From Verrucomicrobiota bacterium (lineage in GTDB: Bacteria > Verrucomicrobiota > Verrucomicrobiia > Opitutales > Opitutaceae): a stretch of 64,000 nucleotides of DNA. The DNA is taken from positions 124,001-188,000 of the forward strand of contig JAEWQP010000004.1 in NCBI GenBank assembly GCA_023399155.1, given 5' to 3'. Made by a program: the position numbers and the translations under genes. Shown piece by piece: positions 26,266-35,135 of this stretch. The notes beneath the pieces are model-generated. The model ran no database searches, was not told where the DNA came from, and worked only from the letters and a program-made list of their open reading frames with translations. Within the stretch, counting starts at the first letter, position 1, and each line of letters opens with the position of its first letter.

Positions 26266-26589
26266 GGAGCCCGGAGTCCGAACATCCCGCTGGAAGAATT
26301 GTCTGCGCCGTTTGTCCATCTGAACGCGTTCATCGCACGAATGAAGCCGTCCTCCTCCCCATCCTTCCCCGCCGGGGCGACACGTCGCCCGGCTCGAGCC
26401 ACGCCCCAGGGCCGCGCGCTGCCCCGCGCGACGTAACCGGAAATTAACTACATCCGGGTCTCCCGTACCCGGAGCGACCGCGCGCCGCCGCAAGGCCCGC
26501 CGCTCCCCGGAGCTCGCGGCCTCGCGGAACGCGTTTCCGCCAGCCTTTCATCCGCCCCGTCCCTTCCAGCCACACGCCTCGTCCTACCC
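26266..26589 (+). other. nrdD leader between riboswitch-like element and start codon
   Basis: This 324-base leader contains no convincing gene. It should hold the expression platform if the aptamer is functional. No T-run terminator is visible, so control at the ribosome site or by Rho would be more likely. There is no NrdR box pair that I can recognise. Confidence 0.4.
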
Positions 26590-28875
26590 ATGTCCATTCT
26601 TCATCTCCCCACGCCCGCCCAGGATCTCGCCGCTTTCATCAAGGGCACGCCCGGCATCCCCACCCAGATCCGCAAGCGCGATGGACGCCTCGTGCCGTTC
26701 GAGACGGCGCGCATCACGCATGCGCTGGCCCGCGCCGGTGCCTCGACCGGCGAGTATGATGCCGCCATGGCACACCGCCTGACGGTGCGCGTCGTCAACC
26801 TCCTCCTCTGCACGGTGGCCGACCCCGTGCCGACCGTCGAGCAGGTGCAGGACATGGTCGAGGAGGTGCTGCTCGACTCGCCCTTCCGCCGCACCGCGCG
26901 CGCCCTTATCGTCTACCGCGACCAGCACAAGCGCCTGCGCGAGATCACCGCCGGCCAGGACGTGGCGCTGATCGACGGCTACCTGAAGCAGCTCGACTGG
27001 CAGGTGCGCGAGAACAGCAACATGAGCTACTCGCTGCAGGGCCTGAACAACTACCTGTCCTCGTCGTTGTCCCAGACGTACTGGCTCAACGCCATCTACC
27101 CGCCCGAGATCCGCGCCGCGCACGAGGGCGGCGACCTCCACCTGCACGACCTCAACCAACTTTCCGTCTACTGCGTGGGCTGGGATCTCTATGACCTGCT
27201 CTGCCAGGGCTTCTGCGGCGTGCCGGGCAAGATCGAGGCCCGTCCCGCGAAACACCTGCGCAGCGCGCTCGGCCAGATCATCAACTTTTTCTACACGCTT
27301 CAGGGCGAGGCGGCCGGCGCGCAGGCGTTCTCGAGCTTCGACACGCTGCTCGCGCCGTTCATCCGCTTCGATGGGCTCAGCTACACGCAGGTGAAGCAGG
27401 CGCTGCAGGAGTTTGTCTTCAACATCAACGTGCCCACCCGCGTCGGCTTCCAGACGCCGTTCACGAACGTCACGCTCGACCTCGTCTGCCCGCGCCACAT
27501 GGCAGATCAACCCGTGGTGCGCGGCGGCGAGATGCAGGCGCAGACCTACGGGCAGTTCCAGGAGGAGATGAACCTTTTCAACCGCGCCTTCTTCGAGGTC
27601 ATGGCGGAGGGCGACGCCCGCGGACGCGTGCTCACGTTTCCGATACCGACGATCAACCTCACGCCGGACTTTAACTGGGAGAACCCCAACCTCGACGGCC
27701 TCTGGGAGATGACCGGCCGCTACGGGATCCCGTACTTCTCCAACTTCATCAACTCCGACATGAAGCCGGAGGACGCCCGCTCCATGTGCTGCCGGCTGCG
27801 CATCGACAACACGCAGCTCGAGAAGCGCGGCGGCGGCCTCTTCGGCGCGCATCCGCTCACCGGCTCGGTCGGCGTGGTCACGATCAACCTGCCGCGCCTG
27901 GGCCACCTCGCCGCGCAGGATCATCCGGCGGAGCCCGGCGCGGACGCGCCGCTCGAGGCCCGCGAGGAGGCGTTCCGCGCGCGCCTCGTGCGGCTGATGG
28001 ACATCGCCCGCGACAGCCTCGAGACCAAGCGCAAGTTCCTCGAGCGCCTCACCGCCGCCGGGCTCTATCCCTACACGAGCCACTACCTGCGCCACATGTT
28101 CGAGCGCTTTGGGGCGTATTGGAAAAATCACTTCAGCACGATCGGCCTGGTCGGGATGAACGAGGCCTGCGTCAACCTCGGCCTCGGCACGATCGCCACG
28201 CCCGAGGGGCATGCCTTCGCCGTGCGCACGCTCGACTTCATGCGCGAGCGGCTGGTCGCCTATCAGACGGAGACGGGCAACCACTACAACCTCGAGGCCA
28301 CGCCGGCCGAGGGCACGAGCTACCGCCTGGCCAAGAAGGACCGCGAGCGATTCCCGGGAATCCTCGCCGCCAACGAGGAGGAGGTGCAGCGCGGGGCCAA
28401 GCCCTTCTACACCAACTCCACGCATCTGCCGGTGCACGCCACGGACGACATCTTCGAGGCGCTCGACCACCAGGATCCGCTCCAGACCCGCTACACCGGG
28501 GGCACGGTGATCCACCTCTACCTCGGCGAGCGCATCGCCGACCCGAGGGCGGTGCGCCGCCTCGTCCGCCGCATCGCCGAGAGCTACAGCCTGCCGTATT
28601 TCTCGCTCACGCCGACGTTCAGCGTGTGCCCGGAGCACGGATACATCGCAGGCGAGCACGCCAGCTGCCCGCAGTGCGGCAAGGTGAGCGAGGTCTACTC
28701 GCGCGTGGTGGGTTACCTGCGTCCAGTCCAGCAGTGGAACGAGGGCAAGCAGGCCGAGTTTGCCCTGCGCCGGGCCTACCGCGTCCCGGCCGAGCCGACC
28801 GCAGCCGGCCAGCAGCCCGTGCCGTTCGAAACGGCCGCTACGGCCCCCGTGCGCACCGCGGAGGTCGCAGGGTAG
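26590..28875 (+). CDS. nrdD: Anaerobic ribonucleoside-triphosphate reductase, class III
   Basis: A 761-residue glycyl-radical enzyme that makes deoxyribonucleotides without oxygen or B12. The N-terminal ATP-cone covers about residues 25-115 (Ile-Arg-Lys-Arg-Asp-Gly-Arg-Leu-Val-Pro-Phe). Active-site cysteines lie in Met-Cys400-Cys401-Arg-Leu. The C-terminal zinc site has Cys680, His683, Cys693 and Cys696 within Val-Cys-Pro-Glu-His-Gly and Cys-Pro-Gln-Cys-Gly. The radical glycine is Gly708 in Arg-Val-Val-Gly-Tyr-Leu. Only three zinc-site cysteines are seen, the fourth ligand probably being His683. nrdG follows 170 bases downstream on the same strand. The gene is preceded by a cobalamin-riboswitch-like leader, which suggests repression when B12 is available. 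Confidence 0.97.
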   Translation: MSILHLPTPAQDLAAFIKGTPGIPTQIRKRDGRLVPFETARITHALARAGASTGEYDAAMAHRLTVRVVNLLLCTVADPVPTVEQVQDMVEEVLLDSPFRRTARALIVYRDQHKRLREITAGQDVALIDGYLKQLDWQVRENSNMSYSLQGLNNYLSSSLSQTYWLNAIYPPEIRAAHEGGDLHLHDLNQLSVYCVGWDLYDLLCQGFCGVPGKIEARPAKHLRSALGQIINFFYTLQGEAAGAQAFSSFDTLLAPFIRFDGLSYTQVKQALQEFVFNINVPTRVGFQTPFTNVTLDLVCPRHMADQPVVRGGEMQAQTYGQFQEEMNLFNRAFFEVMAEGDARGRVLTFPIPTINLTPDFNWENPNLDGLWEMTGRYGIPYFSNFINSDMKPEDARSMCCRLRIDNTQLEKRGGGLFGAHPLTGSVGVVTINLPRLGHLAAQDHPAEPGADAPLEAREEAFRARLVRLMDIARDSLETKRKFLERLTAAGLYPYTSHYLRHMFERFGAYWKNHFSTIGLVGMNEACVNLGLGTIATPEGHAFAVRTLDFMRERLVAYQTETGNHYNLEATPAEGTSYRLAKKDRERFPGILAANEEEVQRGAKPFYTNSTHLPVHATDDIFEALDHQDPLQTRYTGGTVIHLYLGERIADPRAVRRLVRRIAESYSLPYFSLTPTFSVCPEHGYIAGEHASCPQCGKVSEVYSRVVGYLRPVQQWNEGKQAEFALRRAYRVPAEPTAAGQQPVPFETAATAPVRTAEVAG

Positions 28876-29045
28876 GGCGAGACGTCCCCGGCGAGCCGCG
28901 TGGTTTTGCCCAGCGTGCAGCGATGGCTCGTGGGCAGTTCACCGGCGGTTCGCAAGACGAAGCGTCCGAGCGGTCGGCGGCGGCTCGTCCCTTCGATCCC
29001 CTCGCTCACCACCCGTTTGGTCCTCGTCACTCCCGCACACCCAGC

Positions 29046-29624
29046 ATGTTCATCGGCGGTTTCGTCCCCTGTTCCCTAAGCGACTTCCCGGGTCGCCTCG
29101 CCGCGGTCGTGTTCACGCAAGGCTGCAACTGGCGCTGCCCCTGGTGCCACAACCCGGCGTTGGTTTATCCGGAACAGTTCACCGTGTCGCTCGACGAGGC
29201 GGCTATCGTGGCGCGCCTCGGGGCGCGGCGACAGCGGCTCGACGGCGTGGTCATCTCCGGCGGCGAACCGACGCTCCAGCGCGACCTGCCGGAGTTTCTG
29301 GCCAGGGTGAGGAGCCTCGGCCTGCAGACGAAACTGGACACCAACGGCAGCCAGCCGCGAGTCGTGCGCGCGCTGATCGAGGCCGGACTGCTCGACTTCG
29401 TCGCAGTCGACCTCAAGGCGCCGTGGGCGTGCTACGCGGAGGCCGTCGGGGTTCCTGTATCCACCGAGTCCATTCAGGAGACCGTCGACCTCCTGCGCTC
29501 CGCCGGCGTCGAGCACCAGCTTCGCACAACCCGCTGGCGTCCGTTCACCTCCGCCGAGGAGGCGGAGCTCGCCGCCATCGCCGCAGGCTCGCCGCTCGTC
29601 TGGCAGGAACTTGTTCCCCGCTGA
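29046..29624 (+). CDS. nrdG: Anaerobic ribonucleotide reductase activating protein (radical SAM)
   Basis: A 192-residue radical-SAM activase that installs the glycyl radical on NrdD. The cluster motif is Cys27-Asn-Trp-Arg-Cys31-Pro-Trp-Cys34, followed by Ile-Ser-Gly-Gly-Glu-Pro-Thr for SAM binding. ATG 29046 begins the conserved Phe-Ile-Gly-Gly-Phe-Val-Pro-Cys-Ser-Leu-x-Asp-Phe-Pro-Gly; the frame upstream overlaps nrdD in another phase and is not coding. The layout nrdD-nrdG is the common one. The sequence resembles the NrdG variety with the N-terminal Ser-Asp-Phe-Pro-Gly motif used with NrdD of environmental bacteria. Confidence 0.95.
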   Translation: MFIGGFVPCSLSDFPGRLAAVVFTQGCNWRCPWCHNPALVYPEQFTVSLDEAAIVARLGARRQRLDGVVISGGEPTLQRDLPEFLARVRSLGLQTKLDTNGSQPRVVRALIEAGLLDFVAVDLKAPWACYAEAVGVPVSTESIQETVDLLRSAGVEHQLRTTRWRPFTSAEEAELAAIAAGSPLVWQELVPR

Positions 29625-29834
29625 GCCGGACCCGTGCGCTTGACGGGCCTGCGCGGCACGAGTCACCCATCACCAGAAGGTGAACGCGAACTCCTCGGAT
29701 GCTGCGGCCACAGCACGGCAGCCCGGGCAGGTTTGTTCGCGGTTCGAGAGCGGAAGCGCGCCCGGTGGTCGCGCGCCACCTCCGCCGGCGGCATGAGTCG
29801 GCCGGGCAGGCGATGACCTTGCGGGATTCGTGGT

Positions 29835-31034
29835 TCATCGAGGTGTGGCTGCGCGCCGTGCGCCGAAGAAGTCGCGCAGGTCGCGCGCGAGCCGGTCGGG
29901 CTCCTGATGGGCAGCGAAATGGCCGCCGCAGTCGTGCACGCGCCATTGGACAATCGCCGCGTGGTCGCGCTCGGCAAAGCGTCGCACGGTGCGGTGGTCG
30001 TTGCGGAACTGCGACAGCGCGAGCGGCACGCGCGTGGGTTCGGTCGGCCGCGGGGTGAGCGCATGCTCCCGATAGATGCGCATGCCCGACGCGACGGTTC
30101 CGGTCAGCCACTGCAGTGCGGCTTGCGTGACGACGAAGTCCTCGTCGCCCGCATCGCGAAAGATCTGGCTCAGCCAGCCCACCAGTCCCGCCGGCGAATC
30201 GGCCAGCGCGTGGGCGAGGGTCTGGGGCTGCTGCGCCTGCAGCACGGCGTAGGCTCCGCCGATGTCCTCGACCCACGTGCGATTGGCCTCCACGGCGGCG
30301 GCATCGTCGGGAGATAGGAATTCGAGTTCGCCGGCCTGGCCGATGGGCCCGGAGAAGAGCTGGGTGACATGGACGCCGATCACGGCCTGAGGGGCACAGC
30401 GGCCGATCTCGGGCGCGACGTACGATCCCCAGTCCGTGCCGAAGACGCCGTAGCTGTCGTATCCAAGGCGGTCCATGAGGGCGGCGCAGGCCCGCGCGAT
30501 GCGCGGCACATTCCAGCCACGCTCGTGCGTGGGCCCGGAAAAGCCGAATCCGGGAAGCGACGGTATCACGAGGTCGAATACCGGCGCGCTTTCGCCGGCG
30601 GTCCTGCCGTCGCCGTCCCCGGCACCGGTGAGGGGTTCTATGATGTCGAGGAACTCCGCCACAGAACCCGGCCACCCGTGGAGGAGGAGAAGCGGAATGG
30701 CTTCGGGACGGCCGGAGCGGACGTGCAGAAAGTGCAGGCGCTGGCCGTCGATCATCGTGACAAACTGCGGGTGTGCATTGAATCGAGACTCCCACGTACG
30801 CCATGCGTGGCGCGTGAGCCAGAACTCCACGAGATGGCGCACGCGCTCAAGCGGCACACCGTAGTCCCACCCGGTGTCGGGCAGTTCACCGGTCCAGCGC
30901 GTGCGTCGGAGCCGGGCGTGGAGTTCGTCGAGTTCCGCCTGGGGTACGGCGATGCGGACGGGTTCGATGGCGTCGCGAGTCGGCGACCGACCCTCGAGGA
31001 AGTGTGGCAGTGGAGGAAGCGATGTTGAGTTCAC
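29835..31034 (-). CDS. Epoxide hydrolase, EHN-type alpha/beta hydrolase
   Basis: A 399-residue alpha/beta hydrolase with the N-terminal EHN cap domain (starts Ile-Glu-Pro-Val-Arg-Ile-Ala-Val-Pro; contains Trp-Thr-Gly-Glu-Leu-Pro-Asp-Thr-Gly-Trp-Asp-Tyr-Gly). The oxyanion motif is His-Gly-Trp-Pro-Gly, the nucleophile Asp lies in Gly-Thr-Asp-Trp-Gly-Ser, and the catalytic His in Cys-Gly-Gly-His-Phe-Ala-Ala-His-Gln. All triad elements look intact, so it should open epoxides of hydrophobic substrates. The frame is open to 31085 but the first clear coding residues follow GTG 31034, chosen as start with low certainty. No partner gene is adjacent; it lies convergent to nrdG. Confidence 0.85.
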   Translation of the reverse strand: MNSTSLPPLPHFLEGRSPTRDAIEPVRIAVPQAELDELHARLRRTRWTGELPDTGWDYGVPLERVRHLVEFWLTRHAWRTWESRFNAHPQFVTMIDGQRLHFLHVRSGRPEAIPLLLLHGWPGSVAEFLDIIEPLTGAGDGDGRTAGESAPVFDLVIPSLPGFGFSGPTHERGWNVPRIARACAALMDRLGYDSYGVFGTDWGSYVAPEIGRCAPQAVIGVHVTQLFSGPIGQAGELEFLSPDDAAAVEANRTWVEDIGGAYAVLQAQQPQTLAHALADSPAGLVGWLSQIFRDAGDEDFVVTQAALQWLTGTVASGMRIYREHALTPRPTEPTRVPLALSQFRNDHRTVRRFAERDHAAIVQWRVHDCGGHFAAHQEPDRLARDLRDFFGARRAATPR

Positions 31035-31202
31035 ACCCGTAGTCGAACTTCGGCCCGTCGGATCGACACGGCAGGTGCTTTTCACCGTGGCGTCGGCTCG
31101 GCCGTGCGAAACCCGGCAGAAAATTGGCGCGGTCCGTCAGCATTTTGTCGAAATCGGTTCGTGCCGCTCGACCAGCAGGGTGAACCAACACCACCGCTTC
31201 GC

Positions 31203-31583
31203 ATGAAAAACACATCCCTGTCCAAGTACCTGTGTCTCGTCTACTTTGAGGGCCGCCACCTCGAGTCGCTCTCGAAAGAGGAGAAGGCCAAGCTCGACCG
31301 CGACTCGCTCGCCTATGATCGCAAACTGACCAAGCGCGGCATCCTCCTCGCCGCGCAGGCGCTCGACTCGCCGGCGAAGGCTCGCACGGTGAAGGTCCGC
31401 CGGGGTCGCGTCTCGGCCACCGATGGTCCGTTCGCCGAGACCCGCGAGCAACTCGGCGGGTTTGTCCTTATCCAGGCGCGCTCCATGGCGCAGGCGGAGA
31501 AGGTAGCCGCCGGCATTCCCCTCGCGAAGCTCGGCCGCATCGAGGTGCGTCCGATCTACCGCATCCCCGGGAGCGAGGGATAG
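31203..31583 (+). CDS. YCII-related (DGPF domain) protein
   Basis: A 126-residue protein with the DGPF-type YCII marks: an opening strand Tyr-Leu-Cys-Leu-Val-Tyr-Phe-Glu, a Leu-Ala-Ala-Gln-Ala-Leu motif, the hallmark Asp-Gly-Pro-Phe-Ala-Glu-Thr-Arg-Glu-Gln-Leu-Gly-Gly-Phe, and the final strand Ile-Glu-Val-Arg-Pro-Ile. Such proteins are small ferredoxin-fold dimers, often encoded beside ECF sigma factors, which is not the case here. The frame begins at 31104 but ATG 31203 starts the conserved part. Molecular role unknown. Confidence 0.87.
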   Translation: MKNTSLSKYLCLVYFEGRHLESLSKEEKAKLDRDSLAYDRKLTKRGILLAAQALDSPAKARTVKVRRGRVSATDGPFAETREQLGGFVLIQARSMAQAEKVAAGIPLAKLGRIEVRPIYRIPGSEG

Positions 31584-31905
31584 CGCCGTTTCAACGATGC
31601 CGGAGCTGCGGGAGCTGCTCGATCTCCAGGGAGTCCGCGCGGGCTTGATCGGTGAGGAACGGCTTCGAGGTTCCTGAAGCTGCTGTGGCGCGGTCGCCGG
31701 GCGTTCGACGTGAGGGCGGAGGCTTTCACGTCGCAGGTTCGCGTGCAGACCGTGCTCCGTCTCCTCGTCACCGGCTGCGATCTCCGGCGCGCGGCGGGCC
31801 GTCGGGGCAGTAGGGTCGGCTCGGTAAGCGCCCGAGATGCCTCGGATTTCCCGCGGAGTTGAGCGTTCAGCCGGGAGATGGCGCGTCGATGGTATCTGCA
31901 CGCCC
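31584..31905. other. Intergenic stretch without recognised features
   Basis: A 322-base gap between two small plus-strand genes. Open frames here are arginine-rich in every phase and show no conserved motif. I see no repeat copy or terminator with a T-run. Confidence 0.4.
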
Positions 31906-32178
31906 ATGTTCGATCCTCCATCCACGCTCTCGCCCCGCGATGCGCAACTCCTCGGCGTGCTGGTGGAGTGCCCACATTCGCATGACAACCCGGCCGACTG
32001 TCCGTTGCATGACCAGCGGCACCGCACGATGCGCGAGCGTTACGCGTGGTTTCACGCGCTCGACACGGAAAAGCTCGAGGCGTTGAGCCGTGCATGCGGG
32101 ACCTGTGCGCATGCGCCGCAAAGCCCCCATGTGCGGGCGATCGTCGAAGAACTGGTGCGGCGGCACGGTAACAAGTAG
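31906..32178 (+). CDS. Small Cys/His-rich protein of unknown function
   Basis: A 90-residue protein starting at ATG 31906. It has the motif Glu-Cys-Pro-His-Ser-His-x(5)-Asp-Cys-Pro-Leu-His-x-x-Arg-x(5)-Glu-Arg-x-x-Trp, and later Cys-Gly-Thr-Cys-Ala-His. Five cysteines and several histidines in CxH, CPLH and CxxC arrangements suggest a metal site. Such a pattern (two Cys-Pro motifs, then Glu-Arg-x-x-Trp and a C-terminal Cys) is one I associate with small conserved hypothetical proteins of marine and soil bacteria, but no function is known to me. It is not obviously part of an operon. Confidence 0.65.
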   Translation: MFDPPSTLSPRDAQLLGVLVECPHSHDNPADCPLHDQRHRTMRERYAWFHALDTEKLEALSRACGTCAHAPQSPHVRAIVEELVRRHGNK

Positions 32179-32296
32179 CCACCGGCGAACCGGCGGCGTT
32201 GAGGCGGGTGGGCGCGAAGCGCGTAATCACGCCGTGGAGACAGGCGTGCGGACGACGCCGAACCGGCCGGCTGAATGATCGATCGGCCCTGAATCG

Positions 32297-34291
32297 TCAG
32301 GGCGCGCTGGCGACTTGATCCAGGATGGCCCGCACACTTTGCGCGAGTTGCTCGATGGAAAAGGGCTTGTGGAGAAACGGGACGGAGGCGGCGGGCGTGT
32401 CGCGTGTCGGAAGGACGTCGGCCGCGTACCCGGAGATGAACAGCCCGCGGATTCCCGGCCGCAGCGCGGCCACCCGGTTCAGAAACTCCCGTCCATTCAT
32501 GCCGGGCATCACCACGTCCGTAATGACGAGATGGATGGGCCCGGCGAAGGTGCTCACGTGCTGCAGAGCTTCGTCGGGACGCCCGTGCGCGAGGACCACA
32601 TACCCCAGTTGCTCGAGGATCCGGCGCGCCAGACGGAGGATCTGCTCCTCGTCTTCCACGATGAGAATCGTCTCGGACCCACTCGGTTGCCCGCCGAGTG
32701 CCGGCTGGGTCGGCGCGGCCGCGACAGGCGCATGGCGCGGCAGGCCGATGGTGAATGCCGTGCCCTTGCCGACCTCGGTGGTGAAGGTGACGTATCCATC
32801 GTTTTGCTTCGCGATCCCGTAGACGGTCGCCAGCCCGAGGCCCGTGCCTTCGCCCGGGGGCTTTGTCGTGAAGAATGGTTCGAAAATGTGCGCGATCGTT
32901 TCGGGAGCCATGCCGCAACCCGTATCCGTGATCGTGAGCGTCACGTAATCGCCGGGGGTGGAGCCTGGCGGGAGATCCCCGGCCTCCGGGGAGAGGGATT
33001 TGTTGGCTGTCTCGATCGTGATCCGGCCTGGACCGCGGATCGCATCGCGGGCGTTGACGGTGAGATTGGCCAGCATCTGGTCGATCTGCATCGGGTCCAT
33101 CTTCACCGGCCAAAGATTGGGGCCCGGCATCCACGCGAGCTGGATGTCCTCGCGGATCAGGCGATGCAGCATCTTGATCATGCTGGCCACGGTGTCGTTC
33201 AGGTCGAGGACCCGGGGGCTGACGCTTTGCTTGCGGGCAAAGGCAAGCAGTTGACGGGTCAGATCGGCCGAGCGGCGCGCGGCGTGCAGGATCTCCTGAA
33301 AGGCCTCGGACGTCTCGGGCGGACCCGGCGTGCGTCGGAGGGCAAGTTCCGCGCTGCCGATGATCGCCTGGAGCATGTTGTTGAAATCATGCGCGACGCC
33401 GCCTGCCAGGCGCCCCACGGATTCCATTTTCTGCGCCTGCACGAGCTGCGCCTGCAACCGCGTGCGTTCGGCCTCCGCCTCCACGCGCTCGGTGATGTCC
33501 TCATACACTCCGAGCACGCCGCGGATGCGTCCGTCCTGATCACGCAGCGGCACTTTCGTCGTATCGATCCAGAGTCGCGTGCCCGACGACTGTTGCAGGG
33601 GCTCGACAATGTGGCGTTTCGGAAGCCCTGTCTCGATGACGGCGCGATCATCGGCGCGGTAGGCTTCCGCCTCGCCGCGCGGCCAGGGGAGGTCGAAGTC
33701 GGTCAAGCCGACGATCTGCTCAGGATCCTCGAACCCGGCGGCCTGCGCGAACACGCGGTTGCAGCCGAGATAGACGCCCTGATGATCCTTCCAGAAGATC
33801 GCCTGAGGCACGGAATCGAGCGTAAGGGCCAGCATGTTACGGCTGCGGCGCAGCTCCTCCTCAATCACGCGTCGTTCGCCGATCTCCTGCGTCAGCTGCC
33901 GGGTCCGTTCCTGCACCCGGGCCTCGAGATGGGCTTTGTGCTCGTCGTTGATCAGCCGCTGGCGTCGCTCCTCGAGAATGACTGACACCATGAATGCGAA
34001 GTTCCGGACGTAGGCCTCATAGGGCGTGAAGGCGCTGGCGTCGGACAGGCATAGGTGAAGCTCCCCGTGATCGGATGCGCCCACGCGCAGCGGGAAGCGG
34101 ACCCGTGAGCCGTCCGCGGCCTGCCCAGGGGCGGCGTAATGCACTTCGGCCACGCCGGGCACGTCGACCAGCCCACGGCGGACGAAATCGAAGATGGAGT
34201 TCTTGTCCGGAAGACTGCACAGCACGTTCTGCATGAGCAGAAGCTGCCCCAGCACGGCTGCGCTCAGGTGTGGTGTGTCCCGCTCGTCCAT
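32297..34291 (-). CDS. PAS-domain hybrid histidine kinase with C-terminal receiver
   Basis: A 664-residue soluble sensor kinase: an N-terminal GAF-like region (about 10-110), a coiled-coil linker (about 107-155), a PAS/PAC domain (about 155-270), HisKA with phospho-acceptor His301 in Ala-His-Asp-Phe-Asn-Asn-Met-Leu, HATPase_c (Asp-Thr-Gly-Cys-Gly-Met; Gly-Thr-Gly-Leu-Gly-Leu-Ala) and a receiver with Asp in Val-Ile-Thr-Asp-Val-Val-Met-Pro. It lacks membrane helices and belongs to the kinase class that carries the His-Asp-Phe-Asn-Asn H-box. ATG 34291 follows a GGTGGA ribosome site better than GTG 34300. It lies 19 bases after the MEDS-domain gene, with which it surely forms an operon. The output partner is unknown. 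Confidence 0.9.
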   Translation of the reverse strand: MDERDTPHLSAAVLGQLLLMQNVLCSLPDKNSIFDFVRRGLVDVPGVAEVHYAAPGQAADGSRVRFPLRVGASDHGELHLCLSDASAFTPYEAYVRNFAFMVSVILEERRQRLINDEHKAHLEARVQERTRQLTQEIGERRVIEEELRRSRNMLALTLDSVPQAIFWKDHQGVYLGCNRVFAQAAGFEDPEQIVGLTDFDLPWPRGEAEAYRADDRAVIETGLPKRHIVEPLQQSSGTRLWIDTTKVPLRDQDGRIRGVLGVYEDITERVEAEAERTRLQAQLVQAQKMESVGRLAGGVAHDFNNMLQAIIGSAELALRRTPGPPETSEAFQEILHAARRSADLTRQLLAFARKQSVSPRVLDLNDTVASMIKMLHRLIREDIQLAWMPGPNLWPVKMDPMQIDQMLANLTVNARDAIRGPGRITIETANKSLSPEAGDLPPGSTPGDYVTLTITDTGCGMAPETIAHIFEPFFTTKPPGEGTGLGLATVYGIAKQNDGYVTFTTEVGKGTAFTIGLPRHAPVAAAPTQPALGGQPSGSETILIVEDEEQILRLARRILEQLGYVVLAHGRPDEALQHVSTFAGPIHLVITDVVMPGMNGREFLNRVAALRPGIRGLFISGYAADVLPTRDTPAASVPFLHKPFSIEQLAQSVRAILDQVASAP

Positions 34292-34310
34292 GCGTTCCAC
34301 CCGACTGCCA

Positions 34311-34925
34311 TCATCGGCCGAGAAACTCTTCAGGCGGGATGTAGAACGGATTCCGCACCACCGCGCCCCGGAGCACCATCAACGGATGGACCTTCAGCAC
34401 ATCCATGATCATGCCGCCGTCGAAAGAACGCGCGTCGTATTGGCACACGCAGGTGACCGGGTGGGTGCGCAGCAACAGGGTGATCTTGGACTCATACTCG
34501 AGCAGGCGCGAACCGCCGGAAATGTGCCGTACGGCCGGCGACATTTCTCCGATCACCCGCGCTGCCGGATAGCCGTTTTCCACAGAGCCTTCGTGATAGT
34601 GGGTCAGTACCTCCACCATCCGGTCAGGATCAAAACAATCGTCCCGGAAGTAAACCGGCCGCGTGGCGGAATGCGTGAGCGCACCGGACGTGCAGAGATC
34701 AGCGTAGGAATGCCCGCGTCCGGCCAGAAAGCCCTCGAGGTCGGACGGCGTGGCCTTGTCTGAGAAGCAGGCTGTCCGCTCACCCGAGCTGATGCCGCTC
34801 AGCAGGTACTGGAGCAAAGCCTCCTGGCGTTCGTCGTCGTCAGAAAAAATCTGACAAATGTGCACCCCGGCCGGGAAACGCTCTTCCGTGAAGCCAAGGT
34901 TCACCAGGGGCGGTCGGGTATTCAT
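34311..34925 (-). CDS. MEDS-domain (DcmR-like) sensory protein
   Basis: A 204-residue protein that consists of a MEDS sensory domain, as found in the DcmR regulator and in methanogen and methylotroph sensors. Visible marks are the opening His-Ile-Cys-Gln-Ile-Phe, the Leu-Leu-Gln-Tyr-Leu-Leu-Ser-Gly-Ile helix with Gly-Glu-Arg, the central Ala-Arg-Val-Ile-Gly-Glu-Met, Leu-Leu-Glu-Tyr-Glu-Ser-Lys, Val-Thr-Cys-Val-Cys-Gln-Tyr-Asp and the final His-Pro-x-Met-Val-Leu-Arg-Gly. There is no fused output domain; the kinase gene follows at once, so the sensor probably works with it in trans. ATG 34925 starts the conserved region; the 42 codons upstream have no coding character. Confidence 0.82.
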   Translation of the reverse strand: MNTRPPLVNLGFTEERFPAGVHICQIFSDDDERQEALLQYLLSGISSGERTACFSDKATPSDLEGFLAGRGHSYADLCTSGALTHSATRPVYFRDDCFDPDRMVEVLTHYHEGSVENGYPAARVIGEMSPAVRHISGGSRLLEYESKITLLLRTHPVTCVCQYDARSFDGGMIMDVLKVHPLMVLRGAVVRNPFYIPPEEFLGR

Positions 34926-35080
34926 GGAGTCGGGGCTCAGCCAAGGTGTTAATCGGAGGGAATGGACGTCAATCGAGCGCGATATCGGAGGTGCGAATCC
35001 TAAGTGCATCGTGAGCGATTTGCGAGCGTCCCGCGTATCGAGCCCAAGCATGTTCGTGGCGGACGTCGTCTGTAAACGAA

Positions 35081-35110
35081 ACGGGCGCGACCCGTGAAGA
35101 TCGCGCCCGT
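35081..35110 (-). terminator. Intrinsic terminator of the aldolase gene
   Basis: Perfect 10-base arms (35081-35090 ACGGGCGCGA with 35101-35110 TCGCGCCCGT) lie 26 bases beyond the aldolase stop. On the minus strand the stem is followed by TTCGTTTAC, a reasonable T-rich tail for termination. Confidence 0.8.
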
Positions 35111-35135
35111 GAAAGGCAGGACGATGCGGAGTCGA

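Noticed and set aside
26584..28659. 691-codon minus-strand frame opposite nrdD
   Set aside because: nrdD on the plus strand has all catalytic motifs; the opposite frame has none.
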